Assembly: GCA_013697635.1 (NCBI GenBank)
Contig: JACCWM010000007.1
Coordinates: forward strand, 1-61,917
Direction: 5' to 3'
Length of the DNA stretch: 61,917 nucleotides
Source: Lujinxingiaceae bacterium
Lineage (GTDB): Bacteria > Myxococcota_A > Bradymonadia > Bradymonadales > Bradymonadaceae
Shown: piece by piece, positions 19,401 through 28,496 of the stretch
Numbering within the stretch: the stretch's first letter is position 1
Layout: each line of letters starts with the position of its first letter
Notes under the pieces: generated by a model
What the model saw: only the letters and a program-made list of their open reading frames with translations
Told to the model about the DNA's origin: nothing
The model's database searches: none
Made by a program: the position numbers and the translations under genes

Positions 19401-21001
19401 ACGCGCGGCACGTTCATCCAATACGTTGGGCTCGCCGAGTCGACGCCCAGGCTCGCGTCATTGACGAAATTCGAGATCAAGGTCTCCGTGACGTCGTATT
19501 TGTAGCGCGCAGGGTCGTAGTTATAGGATAAATTGAGGTTATCACTTCCCAACCCAGAGCCCGCGCCACCGGGTGCCTCAGGCTCAGGAAAGCCGTCGGT
19601 GAGCATGATCACATGCTTGGGTCGGCAGCCCCGATAGGGATCGTTCTCCACGACAAAGGGATTGAGCACTTGCGTTGTGGTGCGACTCTTTCCGCGCTCC
19701 CAGAAATCGGAGTTGTTCTCGCGAAACTGGCCATATTTAAAATATTGGTGGATGTCGTGAACGGTGCCGCCAAAGGGCGTCGCCCGAGCCATAGGCTGCT
19801 TGCCCAGGGTGTAGGGCTCCATGTAGTTGTCGAATCCTTGCGGTAGGTTGAGGTAGGGCCAGTTTTTCTGCTTATCGGCCAGAGACCCATCGCTCTTCTT
19901 GCCGGACTTTTTCTTGGGCTTGGACTGGAGCAGATAGGATTGGCGCATATCGCCGCTGCCTCCCTGGTGAACGTAGCCTGCATCGGCCAGCGCCAACTGG
20001 GTATAGGCCGAAATAGACTGCAAATAGCTCAAGGGAAGATCGAGGCGCGTGGGGCCCACGACACGGTAGATGCCCAGATTGTAGTTCTTCAGCGGATCGT
20101 TATTTGGGTTGTTGCTGTAATAATCTTCCTTGGCCGTGTTGGTGCTGTCGACTAAAGGCGAGGCGATGATGTCGTTCATACCCCAGCCCTTGTCATCGGG
20201 GCCTCGGCCGTCGAACTGGAAGCCGTCGAACATGGTCACCGCCACGATCGCGCGTCCCGACATGCTGTCGAGCAGACCGTTGGGAATCTGGTAGTCGTAG
20301 ACCTCTTGGATGTGTGGGCGAGGGTCGTCGTAGTCGAGCAGACGCTCAAATCCGTTACTACCGACGCAGATTGGCTCTTCGAGCGTGGCGTGGCGAAAAC
20401 GCGGTATGAACCAGCAGCCCGGGCCGCTGTCGGCGCGCGAGCCGGTGGTTGAGGCGCCGCGCTCCAGGATCATGTCACCGCTCAAGATCTCCTTGACCAT
20501 GACGTGGCGAGGTAAGTTGTTCTCGGCCAGGCGATGGGTCGTCGAGTCGCGCATCGCGGTCATGCGATTTTTCATCGCGGTGGTATAGCCCGGGCCCGAA
20601 AGCCAGGGGCATTCATCGGCGGCGCACCAGGCTGGCCGCTCGTAGAGGCTACAAGGCGGCGCCCAGACATAGCAGGGACCGACCGTGCTGATCGAGTTGG
20701 CGTCGCTGGTGCCGTCGGCCTTGAGCTTCAGATCGGAGCCGGCCACCCACTTGCTGAGGTGCGTACCCGCGGTGGTGCCAAACGTGCTGTATTCTTCGTC
20801 GCCCTGATCGGTCCATTGCATGCTGGCCGATGTGTCCATCATGATCATGACGTAGGGCATCTGGGCGGCGCCAAATTCCACCGGGTTGGACTGGGCCTGG
20901 GCCGAAGTCGCCAGAAAAGTCACAGCCGTAGACAAAAGCAGACTCGCAAAGCCGGCCGAACGGGCAAAGGATCGAGAAGCTAAAAAAGTGCGCCGTGTCA
21001 T
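16460..21001 (-). CDS. pilY1: PilY1-type pilus tip adhesin / assembly protein
   Basis: 1513 residues from the ATG at 20999-21001, preceded by GAGG seven bases upstream; the reading frame is open further (to 21250), but that extension has no export signal. The signal peptide ends at AQA (residue 36). A von Willebrand A-like region begins with MIMMDTSASM (MIDAS motif DxSxS from D56). The C-terminal half contains PilC/PilY1 beta-propeller blocks (ALDVTRPGDKNN, PLWEFDPTWELG, YIVDLQSGTMLRRF, GFVGDASGKLYRIDVS). In characterised systems PilY1 sits at the tip of type IV pili with minor pilins and modulates retraction and adhesion. Last large gene of the pilin operon here. Confidence 0.92.
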   Translation of the reverse strand: MTRRTFLASRSFARSAGFASLLLSTAVTFLATSAQAQSNPVEFGAAQMPYVMIMMDTSASMQWTDQGDEEYSTFGTTAGTHLSKWVAGSDLKLKADGTSDANSISTVGPCYVWAPPCSLYERPAWCAADECPWLSGPGYTTAMKNRMTAMRDSTTHRLAENNLPRHVMVKEILSGDMILERGASTTGSRADSGPGCWFIPRFRHATLEEPICVGSNGFERLLDYDDPRPHIQEVYDYQIPNGLLDSMSGRAIVAVTMFDGFQFDGRGPDDKGWGMNDIIASPLVDSTNTAKEDYYSNNPNNDPLKNYNLGIYRVVGPTRLDLPLSYLQSISAYTQLALADAGYVHQGGSGDMRQSYLLQSKPKKKSGKKSDGSLADKQKNWPYLNLPQGFDNYMEPYTLGKQPMARATPFGGTVHDIHQYFKYGQFRENNSDFWERGKSRTTTQVLNPFVVENDPYRGCRPKHVIMLTDGFPEPEAPGGAGSGLGSDNLNLSYNYDPARYKYDVTETLISNFVNDASLGVDSASPTYWMNVPRVHIVGINVVEDGAANQVQVLDKIATMAAKGKTCAQYYLGVDYLQTGMATPAGLIGTCVPSATKSCLAYQSGVGGPSSTFTSYQFSPPDGTAAFTCKHPAMIFTRNDKTTIRKAFDLVFNEIIGASGLAARTRPAMTSYLDVVGTRGQYRMYSGVRMDSRSPYWKGIINRQLLECKAESSALQKPTGLEVWKDMVRMHEDVNLLRGVRTTNEATLTEDDSRRVFTSVPSPLNYNHYQHRALSPGLAAPYVTRFAPVKLTNIDEFGGTYIHAGGGTGDISSNLVGTRIPFEYNRLRAAYVGDGKPFSSGAAEKQDEDFRNYFSLSTASDPNEGPQEFKSLVDEMRGRIPEKLDRVLGGIFQSNPVAVGPPDLDLPIDSYRAFRARFADRPTMLYVGTLDGQLHALYTGHPDVRCRKPTKPANSGGVATSNDDPYADCASIPGAFKQREAWSYIPHMLHRTLAWHSGSQPRLLDGSPVVTDVRLCHGNPLLNANDQACNAWTDNVPPAEQWRTVLVQGLGDAGRGYFALDVTRPGDKNNPPDPIPLWEFDPTWELGQLDALSSSKTLFGPNGSSTCSTNLITNLIDLESNSVNQWRLPYMGRSVGEAAIGTVAFKPTADGNAIRRPIAMFSAGSSSDVSDTLGCSTNRFGRALYIVDLQSGTMLRRFVDFKQADDTFKSFDHDLIGTPVLFDDFPGSVATRGFVGDASGKLYRIDVSKPDAADWEMSLFFDPSADSGNTGKFAPHASNTSFGPASFRPAVAMGPKRNLVVVYGLGERGDTSPAGQTQFMIAVEETFDGNGKVVPVLSWRYRFGVGEKLTGEPVVFNNGVYFTSYNIANMSDACEAGTARIYGLSFLKQDNTVDPVGLWTRTAVQDPSSILVEGTTSEKALWFGPKEPTLIRGVSVTMGPACSVGVEGGINKFHETDSTRKPQLVAQTGSADPGAREDSHKDKSADGENIGRIAVDLDPVRGQAIPLSWTVISN

Positions 21002-21111
21002 CGAAAACCTCGTTGAGCCAGTTCCGGGCTGATTGCTTGGGTGTAGAACATCGCCATCATCATCATTGAATTGAAAAAAGCAGTTGAGCATCTCTCGTGC
21101 TCTGGTCCGGC

Positions 21112-21795
21112 TCACTTGGTGCCACAAGGTACGGGCCCGACCATGGCCTCGATTACGTTTCTGGACATCGCCACGTTGTGGCGCACGTCCCAATTCTCCG
21201 AGGGATTGCCGACTTGACCATGGGCTGCCACCGTCACCTTCTTGAAGCAATGGCTGCGGTCAAAGCCTGGGGCCGGGGGGCCGTCGAGCGGATCACGGAT
21301 GATGAACTCGTAGTTGGTAGGCAGCCCGCCGACCTGGTCTTCGAACGATTTGGCCGTCGTGGCGTTATGAAAAATGCCTTTTCCCATGGGAAAGAGGTGC
21401 TCCATGCTCAAAACGGAACTGCCCGCAGCCGTCGGAGGGATCTTGGTGAAGATGCGGTAGCCTCCACGGCGCACGAGATCATGGCGCTCTTGGGCATCGG
21501 TCTTGGCGCTTAACTCGGTGGCAAGAGCCGACTGCATCGAATCCAGATAGGATTGACCATGGTCACTGAGGCGATAGATCGCCAGGTTGGCCACCGAGTC
21601 GGAGAGCTGATTGGACTGCTGGCGGATGCGATGGTTGCCCGACTTCCAGACGCTGTCGTTGACCGAGTTGAGCGCGACGATGCCAAGGCCGGAGAGCACC
21701 AGCATGACAAGCAAAGCCGTGATCAGCGCGGCACCACGTCGCGTTGAGCGTCGCGCTCTTGCGTCCCAGAGGAGCTTATCGCCAAAGTATTTCAT
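21112..21795 (-). CDS. pilX: PilX-like minor pilin assembly protein
   Basis: 227 residues. After a basic N-terminus comes the PilX_N signature RRGAALITALLVMLVLSGLGIVALNSV (residues about 19-45), a single membrane helix without the GFTLxE of classical prepilins. The periplasmic part is predicted alpha/beta with two cysteines. Third-but-last in the fimU-pilV-pilW-pilX-pilY1 order known from Pseudomonas-type clusters, where the product is part of the pilus-initiating complex. Gap to pilW is 23 bp. Confidence 0.85.
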   Translation of the reverse strand: MKYFGDKLLWDARARRSTRRGAALITALLVMLVLSGLGIVALNSVNDSVWKSGNHRIRQQSNQLSDSVANLAIYRLSDHGQSYLDSMQSALATELSAKTDAQERHDLVRRGGYRIFTKIPPTAAGSSVLSMEHLFPMGKGIFHNATTAKSFEDQVGGLPTNYEFIIRDPLDGPPAPGFDRSHCFKKVTVAAHGQVGNPSENWDVRHNVAMSRNVIEAMVGPVPCGTK

Positions 21796-21818
21796 GGTCT
21801 TCCTGATCGGGGCTTGGG

Positions 21819-23156
21819 TTAAAAAATGTTGCGCATGGCGAAATTGGTAAGTTCCACGGTCGCTTGCACCGTCACGACGCTGGCCGAGCCGATCGCGTTC
21901 GGTTCGATGTCGTAGCTTCGCATCGGACCATTGACGGCTTCAAAACCGCGCCAGCTCGCGTCGTTGGTCACGGTGAGATGCGGGCGATTGGGTCGTTCGT
22001 GCTCGGTACGAACCGACAAGCGGATGTGAGCCACGCGCGCCAGATGAGGCACCTTGTTCGCGCCCTCCATACAGCTGCTCGCCGGTGTGGTCCATCCCTG
22101 ATTCCAGGCGATGTCGGTGACGATACCGTTGGTGGTTTCGCCGCAGTCAAACCACAGACGAAAGTCGACCACACGGTTGGCGATGACCACCCGATCCGAG
22201 ACCAGCGAACTGGCCGGCGCCCAGGTGGCCAGAGCCGGCTCGAGCGTCGTTTGGTGCAGAGTCGAGATGTCGACGCGCTCTCGCACGAGCTGCAAATTGG
22301 ATCGATCGAAGGGATCGGGGACCACGCGGTACCAAAAACCGTCGAGAAAAGCCGCGTCGTATTCGACGTCAACCTCGGCTACCGATTCGATGCCATAAGG
22401 CGCGCCGCCGGTTGCCACCTTGAGCGAGGGATCAAACTCCAATGCCATGCCCGTGCCGTCGGCCACCGCGGTCTTGATGCCCGTAAAGTGAAAGAAGCCC
22501 TGGCGGTCGGTGAGGCGTACAAGTCGCGTCGCCATTTTCTGCTCAACCGCAGCCTTCGTACTGGGCGTCGTGATGTCAAAGCCCGAGGGCGTGGAGACCT
22601 CAGTGCGAAAGGGGTCACTGAGTACGATGCGGTGCAGACCGCGCACATGCGTGTTGATCCGGGCCGAGCCGGCGGCCACGTTGCCGAGCATCACGCTTTG
22701 CGGGATATCATAGGCGCCCACGATCACCATGCCGTCAAAGCGCGATTGGGGATTGGCCGTGCTCAGCGCAGCGCCATCGGTCCCGCCCATGAGGTCACCG
22801 ATCGTCTTTCCTCTCCAGCCAGAGTAGGGCAGCAGGCCGCGCACCTGCACGGTGCTCGGCTTGGGCTGCGACCAGGAATCGAGCTTGCTGTCGGGTGTGG
22901 CCTGTGAGCCGGCGGCTTGCAGATCGTTTCGCACATGCTCGAGGGCAAAGCGGGCGATGTCGGTCGTCTCGGCCAGGCTGTCCACCTCGGTCAGCGTCTC
23001 GGCCGTAGTGTGAAACAAGCCGTAGATGATCGAGGTCAAGAGCCCCAAGATCATCATCGAGATCATCAACTCGACGAGCGTAAAGCCCGCGCGAAGCGCG
23101 GGGCGCCGGCGTCGGTTCGCTGAGAAAGACCGTATGTTCAGATGAGCGGTGAGCAT
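21819..23156 (-). CDS. pilW: PilW-like minor pilin
   Basis: 445 residues. Type III prepilin signal: basic leader with ANRRRRPALRAG, then FTLVELMISMMILGLLTSIIYGLF, cleaved by the prepilin peptidase before Phe with the conserved Glu at +5. The large periplasmic domain (over 400 residues) is long, as is usual for PilW. The gene follows pilV by three bases and precedes pilX, which fits the conserved operon order. Confidence 0.88.
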   Translation of the reverse strand: MLTAHLNIRSFSANRRRRPALRAGFTLVELMISMMILGLLTSIIYGLFHTTAETLTEVDSLAETTDIARFALEHVRNDLQAAGSQATPDSKLDSWSQPKPSTVQVRGLLPYSGWRGKTIGDLMGGTDGAALSTANPQSRFDGMVIVGAYDIPQSVMLGNVAAGSARINTHVRGLHRIVLSDPFRTEVSTPSGFDITTPSTKAAVEQKMATRLVRLTDRQGFFHFTGIKTAVADGTGMALEFDPSLKVATGGAPYGIESVAEVDVEYDAAFLDGFWYRVVPDPFDRSNLQLVRERVDISTLHQTTLEPALATWAPASSLVSDRVVIANRVVDFRLWFDCGETTNGIVTDIAWNQGWTTPASSCMEGANKVPHLARVAHIRLSVRTEHERPNRPHLTVTNDASWRGFEAVNGPMRSYDIEPNAIGSASVVTVQATVELTNFAMRNIF

Positions 23157-23159
23157 AAT

Positions 23160-23807
23160 CTACGGCATCCTCGGAAAGATTTGTGTGGCGAAATACGACG
23201 CGCGAAGGCCCAAAAGCTCGAGGGTCTCGCTGTTGGACGGGTCGAGCAAGACATCGATGTCCGTATCGGTCAAAGCACAGGTGCCATGCGGGGCACCAGC
23301 CCCAGTAAAGGGAAAAGTGGCCCTGGCCGCAGGATAGACCACCACAATCTGGGCGATCCTCACCGTGGCGTCGGTTTCCATCGTCCCGCCACGCACGAAG
23401 CTGCAAAAGCGAAGCGCGCCCGTGGTGCCAAAATGCTGGTCGGTCGGCAGGGTCGTGAGCGTTTGCCACTTCCAGGGATTGGCACTGATGATTCCCAGCA
23501 CCGAAACATCAAGAAAGGGCGTCCCAGTGGCCGTGTACAAGGTCGGCGTGCCTGTCGTGGTGCGCGACAATGAGCTCGACTCGGCCTTGAGCACGTGCTC
23601 GATCGAGCGCGCAAGCTCCGCGGCTGCCGTGCCGTCACGCGCCGCCGTGTAGCCGGCGAGCGCGGTGATTTGCATCGCCATGGTCGCCAGGATGCCGATG
23701 ATCAACACCACCATTCCGATCATCAGCTCCATGAGCGTGAAGCCGCGGCGATCACCTCGCCCAAGGGCCCGACGCAGTGCCATTGTGGCCGCCAGAAAGC
23801 GCGTCAT
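23160..23807 (-). CDS. pilV: PilV-like minor pilin
   Basis: 215 residues. Leader with GDRRG followed by FTLMELMIGMVVLIIGILATMAMQ, the PilV-type prepilin helix (Glu at +5 present). The ATG overlaps the fimU stop as ATGA, indicating translational coupling. The middle contains two cysteines that could form a disulfide. Second gene of the minor-pilin operon. Confidence 0.88.
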   Translation of the reverse strand: MTRFLAATMALRRALGRGDRRGFTLMELMIGMVVLIIGILATMAMQITALAGYTAARDGTAAAELARSIEHVLKAESSSLSRTTTGTPTLYTATGTPFLDVSVLGIISANPWKWQTLTTLPTDQHFGTTGALRFCSFVRGGTMETDATVRIAQIVVVYPAARATFPFTGAGAPHGTCALTDTDIDVLLDPSNSETLELLGLRASYFATQIFPRMP

Positions 23808-24493
23808 TGAATCACCTCAACGTTGCCGTTATAGGGCACGTGGATCATAAAGAAATTTTTCATATCACGGTTGTCCTTCTGGGTTCTGCGCTCTGCTTCA
23901 TTGGCGGCTGCGACGCACTTGCTCAAATCGGCGTCGACGGTCTCACCCTTTCGCACGATCCACATCCGGTAGTTCATGCCCGTGCAGCTGCTGTCCCCGG
24001 CAAAGGGCACACCCGTCCCCGTGACCAGCGCTCGCCCGCTTGGCGAGAAGCAAATAGGGCTGGTCGCCGTCGCAAACCCGGCGCCGGCGTTGGTGGAGCC
24101 GATCAGCGCGTCCGCGTAGCGCGAGCCCGCCGTGTAGGAGTGCAGCAGATTCGTGGCGTTGATCGAGGCCGTGAGCACGGTCGAGGTGATCGTCGTACAA
24201 CTCGTGAGCGCGGTGGGCGTGCGGTAAAGATTGACCAGACCCGTGTTCGGAGTCACGGTGACCAGGACCACCTGGCCGCGACTGGCAGCCTGGTTGCGCG
24301 CCATGCGAATGGCGTTGGCGATGTTGCGCGCTTCGCCGCGCGCGTTGTTGCGCTCAATGCCGCGCATCACCGACGGCGCCGAGAGCGTCGCCAAGAGGCC
24401 CAAAATGCTGACCACGATCATCAGCTCGACGAGCGAAAACGCTGCTAGTGAGCGGGCGCCCCGGGCGCGTGGTTTGGAGTGTGGGCGTGTCAT
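23804..24493 (-). CDS. fimU: FimU/GspH-like minor pilin
   Basis: 229 residues from the ATG at 24491-24493; an upstream in-frame start at 24583 would extend an already adequate leader. Prepilin signal: SLAAFSLVELMIVVSILGLLATLSAP, where the residue at -1 appears to be Ala rather than the usual Gly (AAF), a notable deviation. The periplasmic part has the GspH/FimT pattern (NNARGEARNIANAIRMARNQAASRGQVVLVTV). It heads the operon, so 24494-24780 should contain the operon promoter as well as that of the divergent barrel gene. Confidence 0.82.
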   Translation of the reverse strand: MTRPHSKPRARGARSLAAFSLVELMIVVSILGLLATLSAPSVMRGIERNNARGEARNIANAIRMARNQAASRGQVVLVTVTPNTGLVNLYRTPTALTSCTTITSTVLTASINATNLLHSYTAGSRYADALIGSTNAGAGFATATSPICFSPSGRALVTGTGVPFAGDSSCTGMNYRMWIVRKGETVDADLSKCVAAANEAERRTQKDNRDMKNFFMIHVPYNGNVEVIQ

Positions 24494-24780
24494 GGCTACC
24501 GTGGTTTCTGCAGTGAGTGAGTTAAGGGATTGCTTCACGGCGCTAGATGAGCAAGATTCGTTCCAGATCGCGATCATCAGCAAAATCAGCCGCTCGAGCG
24601 CATGCTGAAAGCGCGAGCGGGTTGTGCCCGGCGCCCGGGCACGCCGAAATGGCTATGAAATCTTTTCATAGTTGTGAACAATTTGCGCGATCTCGTATAG
24701 TGCGCTCCCGGTTTGAACGCCCTGCCACTTTCTCGTGAACTGCCGTGAGCTCGCCGCCTTTGAAGCCTCGACCCACTCTA

Positions 24781-26197
24781 ATGCGTCAACTCACACGCAC
24801 GCTGTGTCTGGGCTTGCTGCTCGAGTTGCTCTTGTTTGGCGTTGGCGCTTCTCCCGAAGCTTGGGCGACGACCTACCGTTTGCGCACCCTGACGGTGGGT
24901 CGGGCCACGCAGTATTTTCGAGCCGACGCTACGGTGGTCGCGCCCAGGCGTCTGACCCAGGCGCTGGCGCTGTCGGCCTTCGATCTGGGCGATGATAACA
25001 GTGGCTCGCTCAACGCCCACCTGTCGGTGCGCTACTTCAGCGACTTTGGGCTCGAGCAGCGCCTGCGAAGTGAGCCCCTCTTCGCCGACCAGTGGAATGC
25101 GACCACGCTCGATCTGGCCTACCTCGATTGGCGCCCGCTCGATGCGCTCACGCTTCGCCTGGGGCGCCAGTGGGCGATGGGCTCTCTGGGGGTTCGCGAC
25201 TTTGATGGCGCCTGGGTGCGTTTTGCGCCGACCACCGGGGCGCTGGTGCCCTACGTTGAGCTCTACGGCGGGCGCGACGTGCAGCTCGGGCTGAGCGCGT
25301 GGGATCCATCGAGCTGGGACGTGCAGGGCCTGCCGCCCAATGACGACGGCATCGAAGGCGCGCCCTGGCACTGGCTGGCCGGCACCCACCTGGGCGCACG
25401 CTACAAGCGTCTGGCCAGCCTCGATCTGGGCTACCGGCGACGCTTTCGAGGCGGCGCTGACGGCGCCCAGATCGTGGGCGACGAGCGACTCGGCGCGGCC
25501 GTCTCCGGCTCGCCGGCTCACCGTGCATACCAGCGCCTCGTATCACACCCTTGTCGGCGCGCTCGATGCCGCCAGCGTGCAGGCCGCCTGGCAGCTCGCA
25601 GTGGCAGACGCCGCGCTCGGCGCCGGTGTCGAGCATCGCCGCCCGATCTTTGATAGCGCGAGCATCTTCAATCTCTTTGGCGCCCAGCCCTACCAGAGCG
25701 TTTTTGCCAGTGTTTCTCTGCCCGTGAGCGCGATCGCCACGGACTTCGATCTGCGCGCCTGGGGCCGCATCTACAGCAGCGAAGAGAGCACACCGGGGAT
25801 CGACCCGTTTGCAAGCGATGCCCAGGCCGTCGGTTTGGCCGTGGGCCATCGCAGCGTGCTTCAGATCGGTCAACGCGTGTTGCAGTGGAGCTCGCAGCTT
25901 AGCCATCAGACAGGCACCGGCGAGCGCTATGGCGGCGATCAGTTTCTAGGCGAGTCACGTGTTCGCGTGCCGCTTGGCTGGCAGCGCCTGTTTCTGTCAG
26001 GGCGCGCCTTGCTCTTGCTGGCCTGGCCCGACCACCACCGCCATGAGCCCGGCTATGCGACCACCGGTGTCTTGGGCGTCGATCTACCGCTGGGCGACAT
26101 CGCGCTGCTCAGCGTCGCCACCGAGACGAGCCTGGGCAGCTTTTATCCGGCCAATTCGAGCCTGTTCGTCACCTTTGAACTCGAGGCATGGCCATGA
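24781..26197 (+). pseudogene. Outer-membrane beta-barrel protein, frameshifted
   Basis: The product is split over two frames. From the ATG at 24781 the first frame gives a signal peptide (cleavage after EAWA) and barrel strands to about residue 240 (YFSDFGLEQRL, LDLAYLDWRPLDALTLRLGRQW, ASLDLGYRRRF). Between about 25490 and 25515 the barrel pattern passes to the next frame (LTVHTSASYHTLVGAL) and continues to a natural C-terminal strand (SLFVTFELEAWP) at 26197. One surplus base, or two missing, explains the break; no slippery heptamer is visible. The end overlaps the next gene as ATGA, so the two products were probably partners. Either a recent pseudogene or a sequencing error. Confidence 0.7.
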
Positions 26198-26856
26198 TTT
26201 TTCGCGTTGTCTCAACGCTGTTCATCGTAGCGCTGGCTTTTGGCTGTCACGCCGGCGGCGGTGGCGATGAGCTGCAACCGAGCGCCTCGGACAGCGCCAT
26301 CGGCGCGCGATCGCGCCTGCTTCCGACCAGCCACACGATCGACTGGATCGCGCGCCATGGCAAGGTCTCGCTCTCCAATGCCCAGGAGTGCGCGAGCTGT
26401 CACATGGAGCAAGACTGTGCCAGCTGCCACGTCGAGCAATTGGCCGCGCCTTATCAGGTCCATCCGCCCAATTTCCTCACGATCCACAGCATCGACGCGC
26501 GCGCCAACCTCGCCCACTGCACCGATTGCCACCGCGCCGACGTTTTTTGTCATCAATGCCATATCCAAACGAATTTCTCGCCCACGCCGGTAGGCCAGGC
26601 GCCGCCCAGGCTGGATTTTCATCCGCCCGGCTGGCTAGATGCCCGACAGCCGGGCAACCACGGCGTGATGGCCCGGCGTAACATCAACGACTGTGCGAGC
26701 TGCCACTCCGAGCAGGACTGCGTGAGCTGTCATATCGGCATCAGTCCCCATCCTTCCGAGTTTCGCTTCGAGTGTCGTCGCTGGCTCGAGGCCAACGCGC
26801 GCCCTTGCGCCCAGTGCCACGGCGACCTCTCAGCGCTGCGCATGCTCTGCCCTTGA
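26188..26856 (+). CDS. Heptaheme c-type cytochrome lipoprotein
   Basis: 222 residues from ATG 26188; a second ATG at 26194, overlapping the upstream stop as ATGA, gives a more compact signal peptide. Lipobox AFGC at residues 17-20. Seven CxxCH heme-binding motifs are visible: 68-72, 77-81, 111-115, 121-125, 169-173, 178-182 and 207-211, mostly CASCH-like in close pairs, with extra His residues that could act as distal ligands. A lipid-anchored multiheme electron carrier of the envelope. Coupling to a barrel gene recalls porin-cytochrome pairs that move electrons across the outer membrane, but heme number and sequence are not those of MtrA as I know it. Confidence 0.85.
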   Translation: MAMIFRVVSTLFIVALAFGCHAGGGGDELQPSASDSAIGARSRLLPTSHTIDWIARHGKVSLSNAQECASCHMEQDCASCHVEQLAAPYQVHPPNFLTIHSIDARANLAHCTDCHRADVFCHQCHIQTNFSPTPVGQAPPRLDFHPPGWLDARQPGNHGVMARRNINDCASCHSEQDCVSCHIGISPHPSEFRFECRRWLEANARPCAQCHGDLSALRMLCP

Positions 26857-26936
26857 GAGTGGTTCCGAGTGGCTCCGAGCGTGAGCACCGCGCTTGATCG
26901 TTTGCAGATCGCGGTCGACCAAGTAAAGTGCTCGCC

Positions 26937-28478
26937 ATGTTGATTTTACATCCGAAAATCTATCTCGCTGCATCGCCCACGGCCACAACCGACGCCTTGC
27001 TGATCCGCGATGGCCACGTGCTCGCTGTTGGCGACCAGGCGCGCCGGCTGGGCCATGGCGAGGCGCTCGTCGAGCCCGGGGGCGCATGCTTGTTTCCGGC
27101 GCTGGCCGATGCCCACATCCACCTCTGGGGGCTGGGACTTCGCGAGGACACGGTGAATTTGCGGGGCATGTCGCCCGAGGCGATCTATGTGGCGCTCTCT
27201 GCTGCCTCGCCAGGGCCACACGGTTGGGTCTTTGGCACCCACTGGGATGACAACCTGTGGCCCGAAGGTGAGACTCTGGCGCTTGGCGAGCTCGACAGGC
27301 TGTTTGCCGATACACCGGTGAGTTTGCGGCGCGTCGATGGCCACGCGCTCTGGGTCAATTCGGCGGCGTTGCGCCGTGCAAACATCACGCGCGAATCTCA
27401 GTGTGGTGAGGGAGGTCGCATCGATCGCGACGCGAGCGGTGCGCTCAGTGGTCTGCTCGTCGATCACGGCATGGATCGGGTGCTCGCGGCCATTGAGCCC
27501 CCCTCTCAGGACGAGGATTTAGCTGTGTTCGAGCGCAGCGCGCGCATGCTGCGCGGCTTCGGCGTGGCGAGCGCACACATGGCCTGGATGCAGATCGACC
27601 GTTTGGCGATGTTGCAGGCGATGCACGGCGCCGGCACACTGCCGCTTCGCGTCTACTTGATGATCGACGGCGAAGATCCCGGCCTCGCTGGGCTTTTGGC
27701 CGCTGGTCCGCAACACGACGAGCAGGCCTGGCTGTCATGGCGCGCCGTCAAGTTCTTTGCCGACGGGGCGATGGGCTCGCGCGGCGCGCGCATGCTCGAG
27801 CCCTATCGCGGCGGCGGACAAGGCCTGCGCATCTACGGCGCCGGCGAGCTTGCCAAGAGCAGCGCGGCATTGATGGCTGCGGGCTGGCAGGTGGCCGTTC
27901 ACGCCATTGGAGACGCCGCTGTGCGCGAGGTGCTCGACGCGTTCGCTGGCGTCGATGGCGAGGTGCGCGCGCGGCTTCGCCCGCGCCTCGAGCACGCCCA
28001 GATCGTCAGCGAGCAGGACTTTGCGCGCTTTGGAGAGCTGTCGACGATCGCGAGCATTCAGCCGATTCATATGCGAAGCGACGCGCCCTGGGCCGCAAGA
28101 ATGCTGCATGCCGAGCAGCTCGCTGGCCTCTACGCCTGGCGAAAGCTCGCGGCCCACACCGGCTTTGCCGGTGGGAGCGACTATCCCATCGACGATCCCA
28201 ACCCCTGGCACGCGATCGCCACGGCGATCTCGCGGCGCGACGCCAACGAGCAAGTCTTTGCCGAGGACCAGGCCTTGAGCCGCACCGAGGCCCTGGGTGC
28301 CTACACCGAGGGCGCAGCCTTTGCCGCCCACTGGGAGCAGGTCTTGGGCAAACTCGAGGCGGGATTTGCCGCCGATGTGATCGCGCTCGATCGCGATCCT
28401 TTTTTGGAACCACCCGAATCGATCTGGAATACACAGGTTGTCGACATGTGGATCGCTGGCAAACGCCAGGATCTCTAG
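26937..28478 (+). CDS. Amidohydrolase family 3 protein (YtcJ-like)
   Basis: 513 residues from ATG 26937; an in-frame GTG at 26928 is possible. TIM-barrel metal-dependent hydrolase: DAHIHLWG near residue 59 (first metal His pair), HALWVNSAALRRANI, VKFFADGAMGSRGA, HAIGDAAVREVLDAF, RLEHAQIV and FAGGSDYPIDDPNPW, all typical of the amidohydrolase_3 subgroup, plus the C-terminal beta-sandwich motif GFAADVIALDRDPF. Cytoplasmic; substrate not predictable. Followed by a small lipoprotein gene 18 bases downstream. Confidence 0.88.
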   Translation: MLILHPKIYLAASPTATTDALLIRDGHVLAVGDQARRLGHGEALVEPGGACLFPALADAHIHLWGLGLREDTVNLRGMSPEAIYVALSAASPGPHGWVFGTHWDDNLWPEGETLALGELDRLFADTPVSLRRVDGHALWVNSAALRRANITRESQCGEGGRIDRDASGALSGLLVDHGMDRVLAAIEPPSQDEDLAVFERSARMLRGFGVASAHMAWMQIDRLAMLQAMHGAGTLPLRVYLMIDGEDPGLAGLLAAGPQHDEQAWLSWRAVKFFADGAMGSRGARMLEPYRGGGQGLRIYGAGELAKSSAALMAAGWQVAVHAIGDAAVREVLDAFAGVDGEVRARLRPRLEHAQIVSEQDFARFGELSTIASIQPIHMRSDAPWAARMLHAEQLAGLYAWRKLAAHTGFAGGSDYPIDDPNPWHAIATAISRRDANEQVFAEDQALSRTEALGAYTEGAAFAAHWEQVLGKLEAGFAADVIALDRDPFLEPPESIWNTQVVDMWIAGKRQDL

Positions 28479-28496
28479 CCGTTCAGGAGCTCGAGG

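Noticed and set aside
25480-25520. Programmed ribosomal frameshift in the barrel gene
   Set aside because: No slippery heptamer, no upstream SD-like stimulator and no stable downstream stem noticed; mutation or sequence error is simpler.
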